This document shows, piece by piece, positions 23,246-33,500 of a stretch of 64,000 nucleotides of DNA. Position numbers and translations under genes: made by a program. The stretch comes from Thecaphora thlaspeos (lineage: Eukaryota; Basidiomycota; Ustilaginomycetes; Urocystidales; Glomosporiaceae), in contig UWYS01000030.1 of the NCBI GenBank assembly GCA_900291925.1, positions 248,001-312,000 on the forward strand, given 5' to 3'. How positions within the stretch are numbered: the first letter of the stretch is position 1; the number at the start of each line of letters is the position of its first letter. The notes under the pieces are model-generated. The model was not told the DNA's origin. It did not search any database and saw only the letters and a program-made list of their open reading frames with translations.

Positions 23246-24259
23246 CTGATTGCTTAGACGGACGTTCGGTCGCACCGCGCTGTCTGTCAGCGGACGATGG
23301 CGTTACTTCGACCGACCGATCTTATTACCTCACCAGACGGCCGTCGAAACCAATCTTACATCACCTTCTCTAGCCATCTCTTTCCCACACTTGTCGTAGA
23401 CGATTTGAGTGCAGCGCCGTCATCGGCAGCTAGAAGACGATGCCCTTTCATCACCGTCCCTTGTACTCATAGATGTACCTTGTCCCTCTCTTTCTCGACA
23501 AGCTGCTACCCTCCTTTGTTGGTTCGTTCGTCCAGTCAGTCGTTACTGTAGCTTTGATTTTTGTCCCTTGTTCTTGCCGCAGGATCCTAGCAACAACCAT
23601 TGTGACTGTCAAGGAGCGAACGTCCGTTGGCTTGTGTTGGGGGGCTCCCTCTCGGATATCCCGTTGGTCATGAGTTGCTGGCTTCTATGTCGACCATCGG
23701 ACCCTGTCCCTCTGCCGAGTTGTGAGTGACCGGCCGACCAGCCAGCCCCATGTGGCCTTTGCCGGGGTGCGGCATGCTCTAGCTTGATCTTCGGAACAGG
23801 GCCGAAAGCTCGGTGCTCGAGCTGCCGCGACGGCCCTACGCCACGCCGAGGCGCTGCGAGGGCTGCGAGCAGAGTGGTGTCCGTCGCGATTTTTCTGCGC
23901 GCCTGGGCGCGAGAGGCGTCGGTGGGGATTTTGGGGGCCACCAGCCGGGCGTCATACACGACGGCACTCGCTCCGTTGGCCATCCGACGGCCGTCGTTCG
24001 GTCGGCGCCCTACGTGACCGCTTCAAGAGGACCGCAAAAACTGTACAGTTTCCTCCCATTTTCCATATTCTCCGCCCTCGCCCCTTCGCCATCCACCAAG
24101 ACCATCGTCACGCCCGGCAAGAACTGCAAAAAAAAAAACAGAACGCGAGCCCCGCCATCCGCCGCCGCCGCCGGCCCCGTTCCCCGCTCCCCGCTCCCCG
24201 CCACCCACTCCTTCGCCACCCCTCGACGTCGTTGTCGTCGTCGGCGTCGACGCTTCGGC
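23246..24259. other. Intergenic: promoter and leader of the linker-histone-like gene
   Basis: No gene seen. One TACTGTA (23544-23550). From about 24040 the + strand is C-rich, with an A9 run at 24129-24137, and leads to the ATG at 24260. A frame open from 23813 continues in phase with the gene but has no ATG before 24260. Confidence 0.5.
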
Positions 24260-27200
24260 ATGGCCGCGACGGTGGCAGCGGAGGCGGGTCCGTCGCCATC
24301 ACCCGGACCTGGACTCGCCGCGGCCGCCAACAACACCATATCTTCATCGCCGCTGCCGCTGCCGCCGCTGCCGCCGCCGTCGTCGTCGTCGCCATCATCA
24401 CCGTCAGCGGCGGCCGGTCTCACCACTGTACCAGCATCGGCATCACCTTCCGCATCCTCGATATCCGTCACGCCACTTGCTTCGGCGCCATCACCAGCTC
24501 TGCCGCCACCAGCATCGACGACGACTACAGCAACGCCATTGCCATCCGCACCATCGGCGGCACCTACTCCGACACCATCTGTTATACCCGTCTCGGACCC
24601 ATCCACGTCTCTGGGCCAGACCTCACCGACGCCCGCACGCGCCGTCATCACTGAAGTTACACTTAGCAACAGCAGCAGCGCTCCTGCTTCCGCTCCCGCT
24701 CCCACCGTCACTGCCACAGCCAGTGATGATGCCGTCACACCTCCAGCGCCTGCTGATGCCCTCCATTCACCACCAGCACCACCAACGCCATCACCATCAA
24801 CCCATGGCCATGTCACTCCAGCCCCGCAGCCACCACCGACAGCCGGCACAGGCGTCAGCGTCGGCGTCGGAGCCGCTGCCGGATCTCCCACTACACCTTC
24901 GTTGCCTCGGGTAGCAACCGCCTCGTCGGCGCCCCCTCATCCACCACCTGTAGCACCCGGGCCGTCCTCTTCTGCTGGTCCATCCGCTTCTAGCCTATTC
25001 GCTTCCGGTCCTTCGGCCAGCGGTTCGCTTGCTGCTAGATCACCTGCACCTGGCACTTCCGAAAGTCCGGCTCCACCCGCTGCGGTGCTGCCTTCGACGC
25101 CGTCTCGCCCTCATCAGCCGACACCGCCATCGCCAACCTCATTGAAAGCTAAGCAGCTCCCGACGCCTTATCGCGCACCCAAGCTGCCGGCTTCGGCCGA
25201 GAACGACTCTTTCTCGACCGCCTATCCGACGCAGTCTCAGGGAGCAAGATCGTCGCCAAGGCTGCCCTCGTCACCTTCCAAGAAGCGCCCGCTCTCGTCG
25301 CCCTCGTCGGCAGCGGGGGACGAGGCGACACCGAAGAGGTTCAAGGCTGCGCCGAGCTCGCTCACAGCAGCGAGCAGAGGAGCGGGGGGCGGTGGCGGAG
25401 CTTCCTTGCACGCTGGAGCCGGTCTCGATCGCTCGGGGACAGACGGTTCTGCGTCCGGCATCTCGAGGTCCAGCGGTGCGCCTTCCCCCGCCAGCGTCAC
25501 AGTCAGCAACCTCAGACCACAGGTGGCCGGGACCGAGATTTCGCAGCGTCTTAAAGACGAATACCTTTCCCTGCTGCAAAAGTCGGAGCTGATCGACCTT
25601 GTAAAGCAGCTTGAGGGCCAGCTACTGCAGTCATCGTCGACGACGGTCGAGACGTCGGGCGCCTCGCTCCTCTACCGCCAGCCGCGCATCTATCCGCAGG
25701 ACCTGCGCCTCCAGGTGACGCGGCTGAGAGCACGATCGTCCCAGGCGGCCGCCGCAGCCGCGCTCGCCGCACGCAAAGCAGCTCTGCCGCCGCCGTCGTC
25801 CTTGTCGTCGTCGCCCGCATCCGCAACGGCCTTGTTGCTGTCTTCCTTGCCAGGGCGTTTGGGCAAGCCGCCCCCCGCGACGCCCGGGCGGTCCCTTGGT
25901 GCGGCCGACCTCAGCAGGCTCACCTCGCGGCTGCCTCAGCCGTCAAGGCCAGGGACGACAGCAGCGCCTCGAGTGGCCGCTGGCGCTGCCGATGGCAAGG
26001 TCAACAACGTCTCGTTGGCGACCCTGCTCAGCTCGATCAGTGCGCTCGTAAGGCCTGGCGGCCAAGCGCCGCAGTCGGCGGCTAGCTCCAGCTTGGGCGC
26101 CACCAGCAGTACGAGCGCCATCTCTGCCGGCAGCAGCAGCGGCGCCGCCGTCCGAAGCAGCGCGCCTGTCAGCCAGGCTACCTTGCGCAGCATCCTTGGC
26201 GACGGTCCGATCCCGTCGCAGGCCTCGCTGGCAGCCGCCCTGGCCGCCCACTTCGGTACGAGCGTTCCCAAGGTGACGCCCACAGCCACCACCAGCTCCA
26301 AGGCGCCCGGCGTCCCCGCGGCGACCGGCCAGCGAGCGCCGACGGCACCCTTGTCAGCTACCACGAGGCCTGCGTCGACCTCTGCCTCTGCGCCCGGGAC
26401 CACCGCTCCCAGTCCCGCCTCCACGCCTGCTGCCGCGACGAGGCTCCCGCTTGCCCCGACGGCCGCGAGCCAGGCGGCAGCTGCGGCCGCTCCTTCTGGG
26501 CCGGGTGATGCGAAACGCAAGGACATCTCGGCCAAGCTGGCCGCCATCCTGGGCACGTCAAACGCAACCCAGGCGCCGATGCTCGGACCCCAGGGCCTTC
26601 CGCTCGCGCCGGCGGCAGGCGCGCCGAAACCGGCCAACGGCGCTGTCCCCATCGGCAACCTCGCAGCGATGCTCTCGAATCTCACGTCTTCCACAGCCCC
26701 GGCCAACGCCGGTGCGCCGTCATCGATGCCTGTATCTTCTTCTGCTGGCGCGGGAGCCGCACAGGTGGGTTCGACGACAGCAGCGGGAGCTCAGCGAGCC
26801 GGCGCTCAGAATCCGGCACTGGCGAACCTGATCCAGCAGATCGAGAGGAGGGCTGCCGCTGCAAAGGCGGGCACAGCAACAGCAGCTATGCCTGCGAGGA
26901 CATTGCCGACTGCAGCCGCATCGAGTACCCCGACGACCGCTTCTTCGCGTCCAGCGACGGCCTCGACGCCATCGGCCGCGTCGGTCTCCTCGGTCACCAC
27001 GGCGCCACCGTCCGCTCCGGTAGCGATGGCGGCGGCCCTACCAGCGGCAATCGCGGCGCAGGATCCCATCGCAATCCTGACGGGCGCCAGTGCGAATCCG
27101 CTCTTCTCGACGGCGCTCGGTGGCCCTGGAAGCGCCTCCGCGTTTGGCGATCTCTCGCAGTTCCTGTCGACCAGCCCGTCATCCGACTTTGGAAGCGGCG

Positions 27201-30200
27201 CGGAAGCTCCGTCGTCGCCCGAGTCAGGCCCCGTCATCGTCCAGGGGCCCAAGGGCACGAGCGCGCTGCCGTCCTACGAGGACATGATCATCGAAGGGCT
27301 GCGCGTGATGAACGACCCGCAAGGCTCGCCGCCTCGCAAGCTTTTCCACTGGATGGAGGACACCTACCCGCTGATGAAGAACTTCCGGCCGTCTGCGAGC
27401 CAGGCGATTCAGAAGGCTTTCAAGCGCGGCAGGTTGCTCAAGTCCGGCAGCCGGTACCGTCTCAACCCGGAGTGGGACGGCGACGACTCGGCGCGGCGGG
27501 CTACGCGGCGGCCACAGGTGGGCAAGAACCATCCGATGGTCACCTCGGGCCCCAACGGCGAGATGCTGGCGATCAATGCGAGCAAGGACAGCCAGGCTTA
27601 TCGCAACGTGCTCGAGATGCGCAGCAAGACCCCCACCAAACCGGTCAAGACGGGTCCCAAGCCGTACGGCCAGCCGGGATCGGAGCCGTTGGCGAATCCG
27701 GCCAACAGCATTTTTCAGACGACGACGACGGCCTCGCTCATCTTCCAGTACCAGAAGCAGACTGGCAAAACGCTGGACGTCGAGACGATCAGGCAGCTGC
27801 TCCAGCAGCTCAGATCTTCGCCCGGAGGCGTATCGACCAGCCAGGCTCTGGTTACGCTGCTGAACCGCATCCAGGCGGCCGAGAGCGGTACCGGCGCCGG
27901 CACCGGCTCCGGATTGATCGGGTCTGCGGCGTCTATTTCGACGACGCGGCCGTCGAGCACCATCACCGCTCCTGCGGTAGCATCGCCGTCACCTGCATTG
28001 GCTAGCTCAGTCACAGCCAACAGGCCCGCCGCGGTCACGCCACGCGCTGCGCAGCCGCCGCCGGCGAGCATCAGTACAAGTACAGTCGCTGCGGGCCCGT
28101 CCAGCTCCGCTGCGATGACAAGGCCCGTCCAGCCCGTTGCGAGCACCGCTCCCGCCATTCGCGTACCCACCACGTCGACACCGGCGACAAGACCGTCGGC
28201 AGCGACGACGGCTCCGGCTGTCGCGCCAGCTGCGCCAGCAGACAGGGCGCCGCCATTGGCTGCTGCTGCGGCTGCGGCGTCCAAGACCCCGGTCTCCGCG
28301 CCGATTACTTCGAGGCCTGTCGTTGCGACAGCATCTGCCGCGACGGGGCCACCTGCGGTACCTGCCAAGGTTCTGCCTGCTGGCACGGCTTCGGTCAGAC
28401 CGCCAATGCCGGCATCCGCTTCAAGCACCGCATCCCAGCCAGCCACCGCGCCCAGACCGAGCTCTGCAGCTTCAACGACTGCGGCGCCTGCCAAAGCTCC
28501 GATGCCAGCGCCAGCGGCTGCGAAGAGCCAAGCTCCACCTGCCATCGCGCCAGTGGTCACTCCAAAGCCTGTCGCTGCTGCCGCATCGACATTGGCTTCG
28601 GGTCCTGCAACAGTCAAGCCCGCCGTCGCTGTCGCCGACCCGGCCTCCAAGCCAGCGGCGCCAAAAGTCACCACCACGCCCGCAAAAGCAGCCGCAGCTG
28701 CTGCTACCGCGCCGAACAGTACGGTGTCAGCTCCGGCTTCGGCTGCGGCACCACCGAAAAAGGCAGCTTCGACGGCCAAGCCTCCAGCCAAGCCTGCGGC
28801 GAAGCCTCCCGCGAAAACCCCGACAAAGCCCGCAGCTAAGCCTTCCGTCAAGGCTCCAGCCAAGGCCATTGCGAAGAGCAAGGCCTCTGCTCCCGCACCT
28901 GCGGCTACAGTCGCTGCCCCTGCTCCTGCCGAGCCGAGCATCATGCAACGGCTCGCTGCTATGCTCAACGAGATGAACGTCCCGCTCAACGCCGCGCTGG
29001 CCAGCAGCCTTGTTGGACAACTGGGCCACCTCGGTCGCAGCGGCGTGCTTCCGACACCGGAGACCCTTGCACCGCTGGTAACGGCGGCCGCTGCATCCGC
29101 CAGTCACGTCAACTCGCGCACCGCCACGCCACGCGCAGGGACGCCAACGGGCGCCGCTTCGCCGTATCGTGGCGGTACGCCGGCGCGCACGCTTCCTCCC
29201 CCGGTGCGCCAAACACAGACGCAGGCACAGGTGGCGCCGACATCAGCGCCGACGGCTGCGATTGTCGTTGTCCCTCCAATTTCGGCTCCCGACCAGTCGA
29301 GCGCGGTATCGGCCAGCGCGCTGGCGTCGACGCTCTCCTCGGCCATCGCCGCCGATCAATCGCAGGGCGGCGATCTGGACAGCGCCGTATCGGAGACGCT
29401 GGCGGCTGCGCTCAAGCAGTTCAACAGCGGCCAGGAGGTCCCCGCAGCGACGTCCGAGGAGATCACATCGGCACCCGCAACCGCTCCGGAGCCAGAGCCA
29501 AGTGCGTTGACCGCGGCCGTCGTCGCCAGCGAAGTGAACGCTGCAGCCCCAATCCCGGCTTCCGCAGCGGACGAGGCGCCAGCCAAGATTGTCGAGCTCA
29601 GCCCTGTCCCCACTACATCGCCGCTGGACAAGGGCAAGGCACCCGCCGCGCTGGAAGAGTCGGCAGCTGCCGCTCAGCCCACCGAAACGCCGGCGGCAAC
29701 CAAAGAGACGACGGCAGAGGGCGAGGTGGAAGGCATCGACCTGGCCGACTACGAGGATGCGATTCGCGCGCTAACGGCCGCTCTCAACGGCGCCGACGAT
29801 GGCAACGACGACGACGAGGAGTCGGATGAAGAGGCCGACGAGCGCGCCATTGCCGCTGCAGAGGCCAATCCGATCGAGGGCGAAGCGGACGGCGCCGACG
29901 ATGACGATGCCAACAGCGGACAGCCTGCTCCTTTGTCGTCGCGCGCCGCTGCCAGCCAGGATCTCGAGAGCCTGCTCAAGTCTCTCGGAGCTGGAGTGAG
30001 CGACGGCGGTGCTGCGTCCGGGCAGGAGCCCGATGCACCAACAGGGGCGGCCGAAGTTCCGCAATCTGCACACGACTCCGACGACTCCGACGATTCGGAC
30101 TCCGACGATGGCGAGACAGGCGATCTGGATCCCTCGATGGATCTCTCGGCCATCATCAGCCAGCTTTCGGCTTCGCTTCAAGGAAGTTACGGCGACGATG

Positions 30201-30751
30201 CCACAGCGGCGACTGGAGTGGAACAGCCCGGTGCAGCCTCTGGTTCGGACGAGTCGCTGGCGCAGAAGGAGATGTTGCAGTCGCAGCTACAGTCGCAGGC
30301 TGCCGAAGCTCCGCAGCAGCAGCAGGAGGTCGCTGGACCCGCGCAATCTGACAATTCGGACGCGATGGACGTATCGGAAGACACGTGGCAACCAACGGCT
30401 ACTGCGCGCGCAGACGCCGCTCCCGCGACCACCAGCGAGCCGGGCAAAGACGTCGATGGAGACGTCACCATGTCGGGTCCAGCTGCGGCGGAGCCAGTCC
30501 AATCGCAGGACGGATTACCAACGGACGCCGACCTCTTGGCAAGTCAAAGGGAAGGAGCGCCGTCAAATGCAGCTCCACCGGTGAAGGCACAAGGCGATAC
30601 CGGCGGTGAAGGGGAAGAGAGGGGAACAGAAGGAGGAGAAGCGAGTGAAGCGGATATCCAGGCGCAGCTCGAGGCGTTGGTCGCCAGTCTAGCTGCCGAT
30701 GCGGGTGATGACAGCGACGACGATGACGATGATGATGACGAGGAAGAGTAG
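24260..30751 (+). CDS. Giant disordered protein with a linker-histone (H15)-like winged helix
   Basis: One intronless frame, 2,163 residues from the first ATG (MAATVAAEAG). Most of it is Ala/Pro/Ser/Thr-rich and disordered. A helical segment at about 427-460 (LKDEYLSLLQKSELIDLVKQ) is followed by RIYPQDLRLQVTRLRA. At about 1003-1070 is a compact domain starting PSYEDMIIEGLRVMND, continuing PRKLFHWMEDTYPLM and ending QAIQKAFKRGRLLKSGSRYR, which fits a linker-histone H15 winged helix. Next come a folded-looking stretch (TASLIFQYQKQTGKTLDVET, about 1155) and a Lys/Pro/Ala tract (about 1495-1545, PPAKPAAKPPAKTPTKPAAK) like an H1 C-terminal tail. Acidic patches lie at about 1845-1895 and at the extreme C-terminus (DDDDDDDDEEE). 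A nuclear chromatin-associated role is inferred. A fork-head-type fold is an alternative. Confidence 0.85.
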   Translation: MAATVAAEAGPSPSPGPGLAAAANNTISSSPLPLPPLPPPSSSSPSSPSAAAGLTTVPASASPSASSISVTPLASAPSPALPPPASTTTTATPLPSAPSAAPTPTPSVIPVSDPSTSLGQTSPTPARAVITEVTLSNSSSAPASAPAPTVTATASDDAVTPPAPADALHSPPAPPTPSPSTHGHVTPAPQPPPTAGTGVSVGVGAAAGSPTTPSLPRVATASSAPPHPPPVAPGPSSSAGPSASSLFASGPSASGSLAARSPAPGTSESPAPPAAVLPSTPSRPHQPTPPSPTSLKAKQLPTPYRAPKLPASAENDSFSTAYPTQSQGARSSPRLPSSPSKKRPLSSPSSAAGDEATPKRFKAAPSSLTAASRGAGGGGGASLHAGAGLDRSGTDGSASGISRSSGAPSPASVTVSNLRPQVAGTEISQRLKDEYLSLLQKSELIDLVKQLEGQLLQSSSTTVETSGASLLYRQPRIYPQDLRLQVTRLRARSSQAAAAAALAARKAALPPPSSLSSSPASATALLLSSLPGRLGKPPPATPGRSLGAADLSRLTSRLPQPSRPGTTAAPRVAAGAADGKVNNVSLATLLSSISALVRPGGQAPQSAASSSLGATSSTSAISAGSSSGAAVRSSAPVSQATLRSILGDGPIPSQASLAAALAAHFGTSVPKVTPTATTSSKAPGVPAATGQRAPTAPLSATTRPASTSASAPGTTAPSPASTPAAATRLPLAPTAASQAAAAAAPSGPGDAKRKDISAKLAAILGTSNATQAPMLGPQGLPLAPAAGAPKPANGAVPIGNLAAMLSNLTSSTAPANAGAPSSMPVSSSAGAGAAQVGSTTAAGAQRAGAQNPALANLIQQIERRAAAAKAGTATAAMPARTLPTAAASSTPTTASSRPATASTPSAASVSSVTTAPPSAPVAMAAALPAAIAAQDPIAILTGASANPLFSTALGGPGSASAFGDLSQFLSTSPSSDFGSGAEAPSSPESGPVIVQGPKGTSALPSYEDMIIEGLRVMNDPQGSPPRKLFHWMEDTYPLMKNFRPSASQAIQKAFKRGRLLKSGSRYRLNPEWDGDDSARRATRRPQVGKNHPMVTSGPNGEMLAINASKDSQAYRNVLEMRSKTPTKPVKTGPKPYGQPGSEPLANPANSIFQTTTTASLIFQYQKQTGKTLDVETIRQLLQQLRSSPGGVSTSQALVTLLNRIQAAESGTGAGTGSGLIGSAASISTTRPSSTITAPAVASPSPALASSVTANRPAAVTPRAAQPPPASISTSTVAAGPSSSAAMTRPVQPVASTAPAIRVPTTSTPATRPSAATTAPAVAPAAPADRAPPLAAAAAAASKTPVSAPITSRPVVATASAATGPPAVPAKVLPAGTASVRPPMPASASSTASQPATAPRPSSAASTTAAPAKAPMPAPAAAKSQAPPAIAPVVTPKPVAAAASTLASGPATVKPAVAVADPASKPAAPKVTTTPAKAAAAAATAPNSTVSAPASAAAPPKKAASTAKPPAKPAAKPPAKTPTKPAAKPSVKAPAKAIAKSKASAPAPAATVAAPAPAEPSIMQRLAAMLNEMNVPLNAALASSLVGQLGHLGRSGVLPTPETLAPLVTAAAASASHVNSRTATPRAGTPTGAASPYRGGTPARTLPPPVRQTQTQAQVAPTSAPTAAIVVVPPISAPDQSSAVSASALASTLSSAIAADQSQGGDLDSAVSETLAAALKQFNSGQEVPAATSEEITSAPATAPEPEPSALTAAVVASEVNAAAPIPASAADEAPAKIVELSPVPTTSPLDKGKAPAALEESAAAAQPTETPAATKETTAEGEVEGIDLADYEDAIRALTAALNGADDGNDDDEESDEEADERAIAAAEANPIEGEADGADDDDANSGQPAPLSSRAAASQDLESLLKSLGAGVSDGGAASGQEPDAPTGAAEVPQSAHDSDDSDDSDSDDGETGDLDPSMDLSAIISQLSASLQGSYGDDATAATGVEQPGAASGSDESLAQKEMLQSQLQSQAAEAPQQQQEVAGPAQSDNSDAMDVSEDTWQPTATARADAAPATTSEPGKDVDGDVTMSGPAAAEPVQSQDGLPTDADLLASQREGAPSNAAPPVKAQGDTGGEGEERGTEGGEASEADIQAQLEALVASLAADAGDDSDDDDDDDDEEE

Positions 30752-31438
30752 GAAAATGATGATTCTCTGGACTAGACTAGATCGGGACACCGACACCAGC
30801 CGCCATGAGCCTAGGTAATTTTGGAAACGACTGTTGTATTACTATCTTTGCCGCTCGCCACCCGATCACTATGTATGGTTCTTTTCGACACGAAGCAATG
30901 CTACCAACGTGTGTACTGTACTGTATGACCTTCGACGAGCTGTCTGAAGAGCGAAGCGTACTTACCAACAACACGTACCTGCTGCGGTGTCGGATCAGGT
31001 GAAATCGGGTCGGCGCGACCTTACAGAGCTTCGCTACGCCGCGTTCCGACGCTTGCTTCTTGCTGGCATTTTCGTTGGTCCGTCCGATTTGAGAAGAAGG
31101 TGGTGGTGAAGCGTCGAAGGAAGATCCAAGAAGATGCAAGAAGGGAGGGGTGGGCAGTGTGACGTCACTGGATCGATATCATTTCGACATTTAACCGGGG
31201 ACCAAGGGTGGTCGGCGAAACCTCGCTCAGAACCGGCCGAGTTCGGGGACGAGCGCGCAAAGTGCACGAAAGCGGGATGATGCCAGTTTTGCTTGTCCTT
31301 TTTTCCCTGAAGAGGTCTTGGGAGGTCGTTCGTGTTGGCGATCGGCCACATCGGATCTAAGCCCGATGGAATCGGACGGATCGGGCTGCGGTCAGTCGCC
31401 GACTCGCCGTGGGAGCTGCTACCACCAGGCCTAGACCA

Positions 31439-31490
31439 CCTAGGCCTAGGCCTTACGGGTAGAAGCCTTGCGGGACGCCGTCGGCGTCCC
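31439..31490. repeat. Two neighbouring perfect palindromes
   Basis: 31439-31450 is CCTAGGCCTAGG, its own reverse complement. 31472-31490 has 9-bp arms GGGACGCCG and CGGCGTCCC around a single T. They are 21 bases apart in a non-coding gap. Confidence 0.8.
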
Positions 31491-32891
31491 AAGAGCATCT
31501 CAAAGACCCAAGGCATGCTTGTGGGATTGCTGGGGACCGTCTAATGTACAAATAGAGGCTCCTGGGCACCATCGTCTAGCTGGAATCAATCGTCCTTGAC
31601 ATCTATCTTCTATAGTTCGGAGACGAATCGGTACACGGGCAAAAGGGATGGACGGTGACGACGATACGCGTCGATACATACGAGAACGCTGTTTGGCTTC
31701 CTCACCCATCTTGTCGATATCTCATCGATGGAGCGATCTTTAGCCTCGTCGTCTCTTCGACGGTAAGCACTCTTGCTGCGAAGTGTTTTTGCTGGGATAG
31801 TCGTGCCGACTCTGTCTCCTCCGATAACTAACGATCACATTGGAAGCCTGTTTCGAGGGTGGTCCGGCTAGGCTTGCTTGCCCGATCACATTCGCTCGTT
31901 CCTAGCAGGTATGGGGTGGGCCCCATGTGACATGTGTGAAAGAAGCAAAAGATGCTGCACGATGGGAAAAAAAAAAAGAGGGGGACGGATCCTGCAGCCT
32001 GGCGAGCTAACGCTTAGACTCTTCGGTACCTCAAGGCCATGATGGTGCACCCCTCGACATCTGCTTCGAGGTTGGCGGCCACAAGTGTAGCCACATTGCC
32101 CCACCTGGCTGGCGACGAACGACGGCGAAGGAGGTGGTACTTACCTCTCTGAATGGCACACAAGAACGGTGCTTGAACGACGGTACGGTCGATGCACGCC
32201 AAATGTCCGATTACAACACCACATGCTGCCCCTACCTTGGAGCGGCGCGATTTTTCGAAGCGAGAGACGAGCCCGCCTCGCAGGCCGCGTGAGTAGGCAT
32301 CGTGCGTGGTGATCGTCAGCACCCTTGACAAGCTGGAGCGTCACGATGGCGAGAGGCGAGGCAGGGTCTCGGATCATCCTGGCCTGACCTTTGGTTCACG
32401 GCTGCTGGAACCATCCCTCACGACCCGCTCGATAGATGCGTCAGGTTCGAAGATCCCACATAAGCATGCGAATTTTCTCAGGCAGCCTCTTGACGCTCGC
32501 ACACCTCCCGTCTCGCTTGCCTCAGTCCAAGGCAGGGTCTGTTCGTCTCCAGCAGCAGCTTTGCTTCTCTCGCTCGGCGTCGGGGTCGTGCCGTTCCAGA
32601 GCCAAGAGTTTGCGCAAGTTCCACGAGGAAACTTCGACGCAAACCCTCTCGCTTTGATCGTCAGACGGACAATTTGATCCCTTCTGCGCTGATTGGAGGC
32701 AGCGTCGAAAGGCTCGTTCCGTAAGCCCAACATTGTTGCCACTTGGCTTTTTGTCTGGCTACAGACGTACGCCACGCTGCAGCAACGAGCAGAGAGCGCA
32801 GCTACAATGTCAACGTGTTCTTTGGAAAGACAGAGAGAGAGTTGCTATCGGGACGTGCGCTTCCTGGCTCGATGAGTAGATGAGCAGAGGA

Positions 32892-32893
<2 letters not shown>

Positions 32894-32938
<45 letters not shown>

Positions 32939-32974
32939 CAGAGGGACAGAGGGACAGAGGGACAGAGGGACAGA
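32894..32974 (+). repeat. (GA)n microsatellite and an (AGGGACAG)5 array
   Basis: An uninterrupted GA run at 32894-32931 is followed by five exact tandem copies of AGGGACAG at 32935-32974. The octamer could have arisen from the GA run. Confidence 0.9.
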
Positions 32975-33166
32975 GAGAGAAAGGCCCAGCGGCGGCGACA
33001 GCAGCGGCGTGATGGCCGGGGAGGGTCTCATGTTGGTGGACTGCCGCTGCTGTGCTTCTGGGCGGAGGGCGGGCTCTTTCGCCTTCCAGCCAGCCAGCCA
33101 GCCTGCACCTGCGCCTTGTGTTTCATGCAGCCGTGCCGCCCCTTGGTTACCGTCGTCATCGGTGCA

Positions 33167-33192
33167 GGCAGGCAGGCAGGCGGGCGGGCGGG
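33167..33192 (+). repeat. GGCA/GGGC tetranucleotide tract
   Basis: About three GGCA units followed by three CGGG units about 310 bases upstream of the aldo-keto reductase start. Confidence 0.8.
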
Positions 33193-33500
33193 CAGAGCGC
33201 GCGCAAGGGGAGCTCAGGCCATCCGCTGGCCTGCGCTGCCTGATCGTTCGTCCGCCCGTTCGCCCGCCTTTGCTCGCTCGCCCTTCCATCAGTCGGGCGC
33301 TCGCTGGCCAGCTCGACGCTCGACCAGGAACTACTTAAACCTCGTCGCAGCCCGCAACTTCTTTTTCCCCTAGTCTCATCCACCTCACCCCTCGTTCTTC
33401 TTCCGTCTTACAGACCCGCACGTCTTCTTTGCTTGCATCTCTTCATCGTTCTCGCCTTCGCTACCTCCACACCAACCCACACTACCACACACTTTTCAAC

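Larger units (their letters stand above)
30752..33500. other. 2.7 kb intergenic region with palindromes and tandem repeats
   Basis: No gene recognised. It contains overlapping TACTGTA motifs (30914-30925), two palindromes (31439-31450 and 31472-31490), an A12 run near 31968, a long GA microsatellite followed by an octamer array (32894-32974), and a GGCA/GGGC tract (33167-33192). The last 150 bases are the C/T-rich leader of the aldo-keto reductase, with TTAAA at about 33336 as a possible TATA-like element. Confidence 0.55.

Noticed and set aside
24010..24891. 293-codon minus-strand frame opposite the linker-histone-like gene
   Set aside because: Shadow of the Ala/Pro/Ser-rich coding strand; composition (Gly/Ala/Val/Asp) is exactly what the complement predicts.
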